A stretch of 64,000 nucleotides of DNA from positions 63,962,252-64,026,251 of the forward strand of contig NC_034413.1 of the NCBI RefSeq assembly GCF_002078875.1, read 5' to 3'. This DNA comes from Numida meleagris. Lineage: Eukaryota; Chordata; Aves; Galliformes; Numididae. Below the pieces are notes generated by a model. It worked only from the letters and a program-made list of their open reading frames with translations. It was not told the origin of the DNA and made no database searches. Shown here piece after piece: positions 22,601-32,900 of this stretch. Made by a program: the position numbers and the translations under genes. Within the stretch, counting starts at the first letter, position 1. Each line of letters opens with the position of its first letter.

Positions 22601-23479
22601 AGTGTTGACCAACCAGGTGGCTTCTGCCAAATTCTTCTCCCAGTGCTTAAATGTTCCGCCACCCATTGCTTTCAACATGGTTTTTAACAATCCATTGTAT
22701 CGTTCAATTTTACCAGAAGCTGGTGCATGATAAGGGATATGATAAATCCACTCAATACCATGTTCTTTGGCCCAAGTAGTTACAAGAGAATTTTTGAAAT
22801 GAGTCCCATTATCTGACTCAATTCTTTCTGGAGTGCCATGTCGCCACAGGACTTGTTTCTCGAGGCCTAATATGGTGTTTCGAGCGGTAGCATGGGGTAC
22901 TGCGTATGTTTCGAGCCACCCAGTGGTTGCCTCCACCATGGTGAGCACATAACGCTTACCATCGTGGCTTCGTGGCAAGGTGATATAATCCACCTGCCAC
23001 GCCTCCCCATATCTATACTTTTGCCATCGCCCTTCCTCCCAAAGAGGTTTCATCCTCTTGGCCTGTTTAATTGTGGCGCAAGTTTCACAGTCATGAATAA
23101 CCTGTGCAATAGTGTCCATAGTTAAGTCCACCCCTTGATCTCTAGCCCACTTGTATGTTGCATCTCTTCCTTGATGGCTCAAGGTCTCATGGGCCCAGTG
23201 AGCTAGAAATAACTCACCCTTGTGTTGCCAGTCTAAGTCCATTTGAGCCACCTTAATTTTGGAGGCTCGATCTGCCTGATGGTTATTTTGTTGTTCTTCA
23301 GTAGCCAGACTCTTGGGCATATGAGCATCTACATGACGCACCTTTATAACCATAGTCTTCATTCGGGCAGCAATGTCTTTCCACAGTTCAGCAGCCCAAA
23401 TAGGTTTACCCCTTCGTTGCCAGTTATTTTGTTCCCACTGCGGTAACCACCCCCATAAGGCATTTGCCTTACCATTCAT
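22598..23479 (-). pseudogene. Integrase zinc-binding and catalytic core
   Basis: A 293-codon open frame that starts inside the end of RNase H. The integrase zinc-binding motif is visible: His at residues 97 and 102 (HETLSH) and Cys at 121 and 124 (CETC). The catalytic triad is intact: Asp154 in VDYITLP, Asp213 in ESDNGTH and Glu249 in GKIERYNG, with exactly 35 residues between the second Asp and the Glu. This is the longest undamaged part of the provirus. A frame change near 22600-22660 separates it from its C-terminal domain, so full-length integrase cannot be produced. Confidence 0.88.
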
Positions 23480-24078
23480 GAGTCAGTATAGAGATAAAGC
23501 ACTGGCCACCTCTCCCATTCAGCAACATCTAAGGCCAGCTGGACAGCCTTTACCTATGCAAATTGGCTGGATTCTCCTTTTCCTTCTGTGGCCTCTGCAA
23601 CCTGTCGTGTAGGGCTCCACACCACAGATTTCCATCTGCCATGCTTCCCTACAATACGACATGATCCATCTGTGAACAGGGCATATTTCTTTTCATTTTC
23701 TGGTAATTCACTGTATGGTCGGGCCTCTTTGGCACATGATACCTCCTCTGCTGGTGATGCTCCAAACTTTTTACCTTCAGGCCAATCCATGATCACCTCT
23801 AAGATTCCTGGACGATTGAGGTTCCCCATCCAAGCTCATTGCATAATCAACGCAACCCACTTACTCCAATTGGCATCAGTAGCATGATGGGTGGAGGGAA
23901 CCTTTCCCTTTAACATCCAGTTGAGCAGTGGCAGTCGAGGTGCTAAGAGGAGCTGCGTTTCAGTTCCAATTACTTCAGAAGCAGCTCGAACCCCCTCATA
24001 CGCAGCTAAGATCTCCTTCTCAGTTGGAGTGTAGTGCTCCTCAGACCCCTTGTAGGCTCGACTCCAGAATCCCAGGGG
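23479..24078 (-). pseudogene. RNase H region of pol
   Basis: Same frame as the thumb segment, interrupted by TGA at 23836-23838 and TAG at 23554-23556. The RNase H start is marked by ALFTDGSCR with its catalytic Asp at about 23668-23670, and a YTDS block just before the frame change near 23480 supplies another acidic residue. The last RNase H Asp lies in the next piece (VRHVDAH, about 23327-23329). RNase H would remove genomic RNA during reverse transcription; the nonsense codons show it is not made from this copy. Confidence 0.8.
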
Positions 24079-24712
24079 TCAGCCTCGGGTCTCTCCTGAG
24101 GCTCTCTGCCACAAACTCCAAGTGGGACCTTTCTCTCCAGCAGCAGCGTAGAGGATGTTCTTAACATCCTGTCCCGTCCATACTGGCCCCAGGGCCACGG
24201 CACGGGCTATTTCCTGCTTAATTTGCTCAAAAGCCTGCTGCTGCTCAGGACCCCATGTAAAGTGATTCTTCTTCTGCGTCACCTGATAAAGGGGGCTCAC
24301 AATGAGGCTATAGTTTGGAACATGCATTCTCCAAAAGTCCACTACGCCCAGAAAAAATTGTGTCTCTTTCTTATTAGTGGGTGGAGACATGGCAGTGATT
24401 TTGTCAACCACATCCGTTGGGATGTGGTGACGTCCATCTTGCCACTTAATACCTAGGAACTGAATTTCCTGTGCAGGCCCTTTCACTTTGCTTCGCTTAA
24501 TAGCGAAACTAGCTCGCAGGAGGATCTGGATTATTTGCTCTCCTTTCTCAAAAACTTCCTTTGCTGTATCACCCCACACCACAATGTCATCAATGTACTG
24601 TAGGTGCTCAGGAGCACCGCCCTGTTCCAGTGCAGTTTGGATCAGCCCATGGCAAATGGTTGGGCTGTTTCCACCCCTGGGGCAAACAGTTCCAGGTATA
24701 CTGAACGCCCCT
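24079..24712 (-). pseudogene. Reverse transcriptase, palm and thumb
   Basis: In a different frame from the preceding piece, this segment carries SPTICHGLIQ and then the polymerase catalytic motif YIDD (24586-24597) in QYIDDIVVWGD. Next come LGIKWQDGR and an FWRMHVPNYSLIVSPLYQVT thumb/connection block. Both catalytic Asp of YIDD are retained. The segment ends at an in-frame TGA (24079-24081), after which the same frame continues as the RNase H side. It is one half of a broken pol gene, acting historically in minus-strand DNA synthesis. Confidence 0.85.
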
Positions 24713-25486
24713 TCAGGTGAAAGCAAACTGTGGTCTGCATTCTGTGGCCAAAGGAATGGAAAAGAAGGCATTAGCAATATCAGTGGTGGCAAACCACTTG
24801 GCTGCTTTTGACTCCAGTTCATACTGGAGTTCTAGCATGTCCGGCACGGCAGCACTCAGTGGGGGTGTGACTTCATTCAGGCTACAGTAGTCTACCGTCA
24901 GCCTCCATTCTCCACTGGCTTTACGCACTGGCCATATGGGGCTGTTAAAAGGTGAGTGAGTTTTGCTGATCACTCCCTGGCTCTCTAGTTGACGAATCAA
25001 CTTATGAATGGGGAGCAAGGAATCCCTGTTGGTGCGGTACTGCCGTCTGTGCACTGTTTTTGTGGCAATCGGTACCTGTTGCTCTTTTACTTGTAGCAAC
25101 CCCACCACAGAGGGATCTTCTGACAGGCCAGGAAAAACCGACAGCTGCTTAACATTGTCTGTGTCTACAGCAGCTATTCCAAAGGCCCATCGATACCCTT
25201 TGGGATCCTTGAAATGTCCCCTCCTGAGGTAATCAATACCGAGTATACTCGGAGCCCCTGGACCAGTCACGTTAGGATGTTTTTGCCAGTCTTTACCAGT
25301 GAGGCTTATTTTGGCCTCCAACACAGTCAACTCTTGGGAACCCCCAGTCACCCCAGAAATGTAAACTGAGTCTGTCCCTTCGTGACTCAAGGGCATCAGA
25401 GTGCACTGTGCACCATTGTCCACCAGTGCCTCATACTGCTGTGGTTCTGATGTGCCAGGCCATTGAATCCACACAGCCCAATACAC
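24713..25486 (-). pseudogene. Retroviral protease and N-terminal reverse transcriptase
   Basis: A 257-codon open frame. Residues about 20-31 read ALVDNGAQCTLM, the aspartic-protease active-site region, but the usual D-T/S-G is D-N-G here (D codon at 25418-25420), so catalysis would probably be lost. An ILGIDYL block near residues 86-92 matches the conserved C-terminal part of retroviral proteases. From about residue 165 the reverse-transcriptase fingers appear (PFNSPIWPVRK, then LTVDYCSLNEV), then the first catalytic-Asp region (FATTDIANAFFSIPL). The frame ends in a TGA at 24713-24715 inside the polymerase domain, so this is an interrupted reading frame. It encodes the maturation protease and part of the polymerase of a long-dead provirus. 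Confidence 0.85.
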
Positions 25487-25531
25487 TCTATTGTCCCTTT
25501 ACCCACCCTGGCTGGGGGCAGGGCCCCTCTA

Positions 25532-26125
25532 CTTGTTACCTCCCTTGTTCTTCTGATCAGGGCCCTTACAGCTTTTACCATGTCCCGCAGCGACAGGAGT
25601 GGAAGATTTCGCCTTGGTGATTGATTTGGCTAGCAGTTCTGTTGCTCGTGCTTGTAATGCAGGAGTGGGTTTTTTGTGCCACTTCTTCATGTCTTCTCCA
25701 TGGTCACGTAGGAAACGCCACAATGCAACGCGCGACATAGTCTTACTGTCGTCACTTCCTCGAGCAGGAGGATGTTTTCTTCTTCTAATAGCTGAGACGC
25801 TGGATGATGCAAGTTGGAGGAAAACAAATTGTTCAGCCCCTCCCGTAGGGTGTCTCGATAATCCTGATTGTCATCAGGTTTATCGTCATGAGGCAAAGAA
25901 GTCAGTTCCTCTATTATATCATCGTGATCACTCTCAAGTCTATCCAGTCTTTCAGTTACTTTTACAATGGCTGAAGCATAAACTTGCAGAGGGGTTAAAT
26001 GTAGCTCAGGAAATCAGTTCACCCATAGGGAGTCTTCTTTCCCCTCTGCCATACATGGCTGCTAATGTACCGGTGTACTTTTCCGGTGCAGTTCTTGTAT
26101 GCACTCCATGATGCAATCTTTCTAT
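25532..26125 (-). pseudogene. gag remnant of the endogenous retrovirus
   Basis: Two minus-strand frames (25529-25738 and 25687-25896), plus a short one ending at 26006, lie where the end of gag should be, just upstream of protease. The last part is Lys-rich and runs to a stop at 25529-25531 immediately before the protease region. I see no CCHC zinc knuckle. Frames change at least twice. Assignment as gag rests on position; individual domains are not recognisable. Confidence 0.5.
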
Positions 26126-27005
26126 GGCTTTTAAAATAAGAAATATATATGTAATCTCTGAATATAAAGATCCAAACAGAAGGAGCAAAGAAGATAAAAT
26201 AAAGCAGAAAATTTTTGCCTTTAGCAATTTTTTAATTAACTGAAATAATTAGATTTGAAACAATTTCATCATATTTTCCTCTAGAATTTGTATAGAAATT
26301 GATGTATTCTTGTCTGCATTATTTAGGTCTGGCAAAACTTCATTTTCTGATTAAAAACTGTGACCTGGAAATTTTTCAACTAATCCTCCCCAGTTCCAAA
26401 AAAACAGCTTCTATTTCACCATCTTCTAAATGTTTAAACTACTTAATGAGTTTGAAGACTATCTTAATGAGCAAAGTTTATCGTGGGAATATCCCCCTGC
26501 AACAAAATGAAGATTAATTTACCATGCTTATTGTAATGAAAAAGTGGTGGTACACTTAGTGATTTCCAGTTCTAGCATCCTAGCAATAACTAACAGATAT
26601 TGAAAACATGCCTTGGATCGGTCTTGGACACCTTCCATTAACATATACTTTTTACTCTCTGATTTAAAATAAAGTGTGTTAAAGCATTACACTTGCCAAA
26701 ATCAACAGCCCATTTAAACTACTTCTCAAAGTTATTTATTATCTCTTATTATTAGGAACTCATTAAGGAAACTCTTCAACAAAGTTTAAAACTCCTTTAA
26801 TGTTTAATTGCATCTTTGATCATTAATTAAATCTGCAGATAGAGATAACTTTTTAAATCTTAATATTCTCATTTCAGTTTGAAATAGAGTTCATTGCTCA
26901 ATAAATTTTATTTTAGTGCACAGACAAGGCCTGTGTATTGATGAACATTTTAAAGGAAATCTACAGCTCAATCAGAATAAAATTATATTTATCTACTATA
27001 TCATA
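26126..27005. other. Gene-free AT-rich DNA between two retroelements
   Basis: Very AT-rich, with no long frame or repeat landmark. No sequence resembling the LTR at 22017-22242 is seen here, so the provirus has no recognisable 5' LTR. Confidence 0.55.
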
Positions 27006-28170
27006 ATCATAGAATCATAGAATGGCCTGGGTTGAAAAGGACCTCAAAGATCATTGAGTCTCAACCCCCCTGCTAAGTGCAGGGCCGCCAACCACTAGAC
27101 CAGGCTGCCCAGAGCCACGTCCAGCCTGGCCTTGAACGCTTCCAGGGACATCCACAACCTCCCTGGGCAACCTGTTCCAGTGCGTCACCACCCTCTGTGT
27201 GGAAAAACTTCCTCCTAATATCTAACCTAAATCTCCCCTGTCTCAGCTTAAAACCATTCCCCCTTGTCCTATCGCTATCTACCCTCACAAACAATCGATC
27301 CCCCTCCTGTTTATACACTCCCTTCAAGTACTGGAAGGCCACAATGAGGTCTCCCCGGAGCCTTTTCTTCTCCAAACTAAACAAGCCCAGTTCCCTCAAC
27401 CTTTCCTCATAGGAGAGGTGCTCCAGCCCTCTGATCATCTTGGTCGCCCTCCTCTGAACTCGTTCCAAGAGCTCCATGTTCTTCTTGTGCTGGGGGCCCC
27501 AGGCCTGGACACAGTACTCCAGATGGGGCCTCACAAGAGCCCAGTAGAGGGGGACCACCACCTCCCTCTCCCTGCTGACCACTCCTCTTTTAATGAAGCC
27601 CAGAACATAGTTGGCCTTCCGGGCTGCCAGCGCACACTGCTGGCTCATGTCCAGCTTCTCGTCCACCAGGACCCTCAAGTCCCTCTCTGCAGGGCTGCTT
27701 TCAAGTACTTCTTCCCCCAGGTTGTATAAATACCTGGGATTGCCCTGGCCCAAGTGCAGCACCCTGCACTTGGCCTTGTTGAACCTCATTAGGTTCTCAT
27801 GGGCCCACTTGTCCAGCCTGTCCAGGTCCCTCTGGATGGCTTCCCTTCCTTCCAATGTATCAACTGCACCACTCAGCTTGGTGTCATCTGCAAACTTGCT
27901 GAGGGTGCACTCGATTCCATCATCTATGTCATTGATAAAGACATTGAAGAGCACCGGTCCCAGGACTGAGCCTTGGGGGACACCACTCGTGACCGGCCTC
28001 CACCCTGACACAAAACCATTTATCACAACCCTTTGGCTGTGACCAGCCAACCAGTTCTTAACCCACCGAACAGTCCATCCTTCAGATCCATACCTCTCCA
28101 ATTTGGAGAGAAGGATGTGATGAGGGACCCTGTCAAAGGCTTTGGAGAAGTCCAGGTAGATGACATCCAT
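27006..28170 (-). mobile_element. 5'-truncated CR1 LINE with long ORF2 segment
   Basis: Starts on the plus strand with two reversed terminal octamers (ATCATAGAATCATAGAATGG) and runs about 1.17 kb to a truncation at about 28170. Over the shared 240 bases it is close to the 3' end of the CR1 at 52831-53073, differing by a handful of substitutions and a 5-base deletion near 27149. It is therefore a fairly young copy of the same subfamily. Confidence 0.93.
27073..28170 (-). pseudogene. CR1 ORF2 reverse transcriptase, C-terminal part
   Basis: An open frame of about 365 CR1 codons (the ORF reads 17 codons into flanking DNA before [13 protein letters not shown]). Visible blocks are the first catalytic region [12 protein letters not shown], then [20 protein letters not shown], then the catalytic FADD (ORF residues 110-113), followed by a thumb region and a CR1 C-terminal tail with [13 protein letters not shown]. 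The catalytic acids are present. The endonuclease and N-terminal RT are missing by 5' truncation. Near the end, at RRKFF, the frame departs from the expected continuation because of an extra base, and it runs to an alternative stop. ORF2 of CR1 makes the nicking and reverse-transcription enzyme; this piece has no promoter and is dead. Confidence 0.9.
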
Positions 28171-29552
28171 CCATAATACGAGAATGAAAGCCAACTTTGC
28201 ATCTGAAATTCTTAGTTCCATAGAAATACTTTCTTAAGATTTATTATCTGTATATTTTATAAAACATGGAGACTTTTCATTTCTAAATATCTACTACAAA
28301 AGCACACCAGCAGCCATTTCATAAAATAAATAATTTCATATCACACCTAGAAGCTCTCAGCACCAGTCATACTGCCCAAGAAATTGAATGGCTTTGTGTC
28401 TTACACTTCAAACTGTTCAGACCTGGGGCAGAAAACCTGTTGTTCATCTTCTCTATAATCCTTAGAGCAACAGGAGCTTCTGTTTGCTGACAACACAATA
28501 CAGTGATCCCAATGACCAATGTTGTGTAATGCTGCATCAAACACTCAACAAAATTCCCACAAAACTAAAACTAACAAGCTGTTGAGCTTGTTAGTGAGAT
28601 GAGCAACATTCTGGTTTTCTTTGTCCGCTGCAGAAAACAAGTAGGAAAGAGTCCAAAGAAAACATCTAAATATTCAAAGGTTTTTATCGAGCTGGGAGCA
28701 CCTCATGTAAAGCAATTCCCATCCCTGAGGTTCTGCAAGGTACTTATTCCTTTTCACTTCTGGCATCCCTGGAGACTGACGTGGAACATTACTCAACAGT
28801 GAAACACTGGCAATCTGCGTCTCCTACCCTGAAATAAACACACTTCTCTTCTGGTTTAAATTATATCTGCTGTGCTTCCACAGACACACTGCAACTGAAG
28901 AAAAATGATTCTAACGTCATTAGGTCTTGGAAGGGTGGAAAACTGACGGATCTGACTGAATGGCAGAACAAGCTCATGAACTCTGTGTTTATGAATATAT
29001 AACTCATTCTGCAATGGATTCCTTAAATTGTAGTGTGGGAATCTTTTTGAGATAACACAGAATTAATTCAAGTCAGTAACATGTGGAATAAGCAAAAAAA
29101 AAATTAAGAAATAACATTTACTGTCGACTTTTTTTTTTTAACAGCGTCACTCATAACACTCTTCTGCTTCACATCCTTTTACTTCATTATCTTTTCAAAT
29201 ACATGTAATTTGAATAGTCTTGTCTTGATTATTTTATGTTACTTTACTTCCAGAATGAGATTATTTTTTCTAGTATGGTTTATCTAGGAGGTTCAGAGAG
29301 CCTTAAAAATAACAGATGTGAAAATATTGGTAATCACAAATCTGTACTTATTTTCTTTTAAAAAACATAATTAGCAAATCCTATTTATGAATCAAGACCA
29401 TTCTGTCTATTATGTATATGAAAAATTCAGTAGTATGATGGTTAGCTTGAAGGAGACAGAGAAGAGGGAGATCAAGTTGTCAATAATATTTCTAGAGATA
29501 GAGATGTGCAGAAAGACAGATTGCTTTCTAATCTCTGAAATGTCCAGTTATA
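28171..29552. other. Gene-free DNA
   Basis: AT-rich. Contains a perfect short hairpin (28570-28595) described separately. No domain-bearing frames. Confidence 0.5.
28570..28595. repeat. Perfect 11-bp hairpin
   Basis: ACTAACAAGCT and AGCTTGTTAGT are exact reverse complements separated by GTTG. No run of T follows, so it is not a Pol III terminator context. Confidence 0.9.
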
Positions 29553-29925
29553 GACTCACAGGGTTGGAAAAGACCTTCAGGATCACCAAGATCCAACCAT
29601 CACTACCAAGTCCCACCACCAAACCACATCCATAAGCAGCACAACCACACTTCTCTTCAATACCTCCAGGGACTCATGGTGACTCCACCACTTCTCTGGG
29701 CAGCCTGTTCCAATGCTTAGACAATCTCTTTGTGAAGAAATTCTTCCTAATGTCCTATCTGAATCTTCTGTAACACAACCTGAGGCTGTTTCCTAGCATC
29801 CTATCATTACCCAAGAAAAGAGGTGAGAATACTCTTCTCATTGCAACTTGCAGCCTCCATTGAAGTAGCTGCAGAGAGCAATGAGGTCTCCTCTCAACCT
29901 CTTCTCCAGAGAGCAGAGTTTGGGT
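29553..29925 (-). mobile_element. CR1 LINE 3' end
   Basis: Reads AGGGTTGGAAAAGACCTTCA, then CCTCCAGGGACTCATGGTGA, GGGCAGCCTGTTCCAATGCT, TTTGTGAAGAAATTCTTCCT and GAGGTCTCCTCTCAACCTCT, all reversed CR1 landmarks from the 3' UTR into the end of ORF2. Terminal octamers are lost. About 370 bases, diverged, minus orientation. Confidence 0.87.
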
Positions 29926-32900
29926 TAGAAACTTAACTATTTGCATTATACATCACCAGGGAAGGAAACTAACTTATCACATTTCAGCAAATACCAGCTG
30001 ATACTGAGTATTAGGTTGGCCCCGATGTTTTTTCATGTGCCTATTAAAATGGTGCAATATTTAAAGATGGACACTGCATTGTTTAAAGACAGACTTTGTA
30101 TTTATGCTTGTACTTCTAGGATTTTTCATTGTTGTTGTTCCTAGCAAATTCTAGCAATATATTCAGTATTCCTACTACAGTTAGGCTGAGAAGACAGCAG
30201 GAAGACTTTTGGAACATCCTACATGAAATAATCCTCTGACTGTTATTTTGCTGTTTGTTTGGGTTGTTACTTTTTTTGTTTGCTTTCTTTTAAATAATGA
30301 GATTGCACAGCCAACTCCAAGGGATTCCAACTCCTAATCATATATTGATACAAGTATACTTTGCCTATCTTTACCAAAATATATTTGGAAAAAATAGTTC
30401 CTCTATTTCAGGCAGATATACAGCTGACATGGTATATTTGACAGGAATTAGTCTGAAGACAGACACAGACAGTTTTGTTAGATAATAACTTGAAGAATTC
30501 TTCAGGGTTAGATAAAAACATGGTAAATACAACAGGCTCTTCTGGCTGTGTTCCTTCCTTAATACTTTTCTGGCAGATTTTTATTCCTTATTCTCTGTGC
30601 AAAAGGCTCTGTGACTGATAAGGAAAATGGCACCATAGACATCTCAGTCTAAGTTTTTTCTTCCTCCTAGAAGTTCCTCTACTATACTACGTAATAAAAA
30701 GGATTTTAGGCAATTCCACCTATTTTGGCAAGTATGCAATTTCCATATGGTTTTTAGTAACTTCAGAACTCATTCTCAAGTTTAGTGCATTTTAATAGAA
30801 ATAGCAAATGGCTCACTGAGAAATGTAAAAAAAATTGCTGTTTTGCGTTGCTAAATCTCTATTGCTTTTGAAGAACTTACGGCTGTGGAGTCAAACATTT
30901 CACTGCCCTTTCTTTGTTCATTTACACCACACACACACACCTGAGGACTCACCAGAAGGGAGGCTCTGATTAACACACTCTGTCCTCCTCCCATATTCTA
31001 ACTTCACTGCTTTTATGAATCCCGCATGCTGTTTTTTCCTTGATCACACTTTTCAAAGGAGGAAGATGGCTTATCAGCAGTTCCCAAACTGCTGATTTAC
31101 CTGTCTCTGATACACAGCCTTACACCGCCTTACATCATTTATCAGCAGACATTAAACCATATAGATTCCAGCTGTTGCAGCAGTGCTTTGTCCTGGAAAA
31201 ATAAAAAATTTATTTTCAAAACCGGTAATGTCTAAGACCTGCCTGACTAACAAATAGCATTTCCTTGGAGGAGGAAATGGTTTACTCTGGCAAGTAAACC
31301 ATACTAATTTCCAAAGATCTTTTTTGCTTCATTACAGATTAAGAGATTAACATTTAATCCATTCTAGTACATAAATGATGAGGATGTGGATAAAATATTT
31401 AATCTTGTTCCTCTAATTCTTTTCCACCATTCAGGGAGAATAAATTGCTGGTAAAAAGAATAGGTTTATGGTGTACCTCTTTGTTTATTTGTTTATTCTA
31501 AAAAAAAAAAAAAGAAAATCAAGAAGAAGAAGAAAGAAAAATCAGACTCATACTATTTAGGAGTCTGTAGTCTATGAGCAATGGAAATCTCAAAGGTTGA
31601 CAACCTTTCTCACACTGCATCTTTAGACTGTTTTGCTTTTACTTGGGAACATATCCTACACCTAATACAACTAATAATTTGATATTTCAAAACATTGTTC
31701 CTTGTCTTCATGTTTTAACATGACATATTAGGTACTGGAAAATATTGTGCTCTTTGCCTTACAGAAGTACAAAGGTAGACTGAAGTATTTCTTATGCCTT
31801 CAATTCTTCCTCCATTCTAAATGAGATATTAAGGGAAGAATAATGTGAGCTGGCTTCCTTTCAATGGCCTTGTTCAGCCTTTTGGCACACAGAGGTAATA
31901 CTTTACAGAAATGAGATGATGCTGAGAAACCTTAATGCAATTTGAAAGCATGAATCCCATGTATGTAAATACACTCTGATCACAATACCGTGTTTATCCT
32001 CACTAGATAAGAATGATTTAGAGTCTCTCAGGAGCACTCACCATCTTCATTCCTTTCTCCACTACGGTCCATCTCCAGCAGTATCTTCCATCTACCTCCC
32101 CTGAACCTTCTATACCTCATTCTCAATTCAAAAATAGGTATAACTGTTATAAATTATATCTGTTTCTAGTGAAAACAGCATTAAGTTTTGTTTCCGTTCA
32201 TTTTTCTAGAATTTTCTCCCCCCTTTTTGAGGGTGAGCCGTTCTTCTAGACTAGTTTCTAGTTTATTGCCTCCATCTTATAATTCAATAACTATAGTATA
32301 CAATACAATAATATTTTTAAGATAACTGTTAAAAATATAGCTATGAGAGTATGATCTTCCCTCAGGAAAACAAAAACTAGAGAAATACCCTTTTTTTAAT
32401 AAATTCAGCCATGATTGGAGGCATTATTATTTAATTAACCAAGATAGTTCAGCATGAGTCACTTCAATCAAATACTGAAGTTATATTTCCATGAAACATT
32501 TGGACCATGTCTCGATTTATATCTTCAATAATTATTTGCTTTGTTCTATTTGCTAATAGACAACATCTATAATGCCTTTTATTAGAACTAAAGCTAAAAA
32601 ATTTCTATACTTCATCTGTGATTTCATTGTTCAAGATCTCCATTATAATCCACCTTCCTTAGCTCCATTATACACACAGCTTTTTTTTAATGTTTGACTT
32701 ACAAGTGCATTTGGAAAACCTCTACGCAGAAATTTTGTGAAATAACTCTCTGCTAGGCTCCCAGAGAAGTTCCATAACATCCTGGGATACCGCAGACAGA
32801 AGTGGGTTTTTCTGTTTGTTATGTTGTTGTTGATAAACAAAGATAAAGATGGATCTTATGGGAACTCTCTGTATAGCCCGTATACTCTGCAGTGCATTTG

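Larger units (their letters stand above)
22351..26125 (-). mobile_element. Env-less endogenous retrovirus, 5'-truncated gag-pol
   Basis: Minus-strand order is gag remnant, protease, reverse transcriptase, RNase H, integrase, purine tract, LTR. There is no env frame between integrase and LTR, which suits ERV-L-like (class III) elements or a lineage that lost env. The coding region is broken in at least six places: nonsense codons at 24713-24715, 24079-24081, 23836-23838 and 23554-23556, and frame changes near 24680, near 23480-23550 and near 22600-22660. Homology stops at about 26125 in plain AT-rich DNA with no 5' LTR, so the copy is truncated or deleted at its 5' side and cannot be functional. 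Confidence 0.85.

Noticed and set aside
30011..30040. TTAGGTTGGCCCCGATG, like a mariner-type terminal repeat
   Set aside because: No matching inverted end found within about 1.4 kb and no transposase remnant; too short to call.
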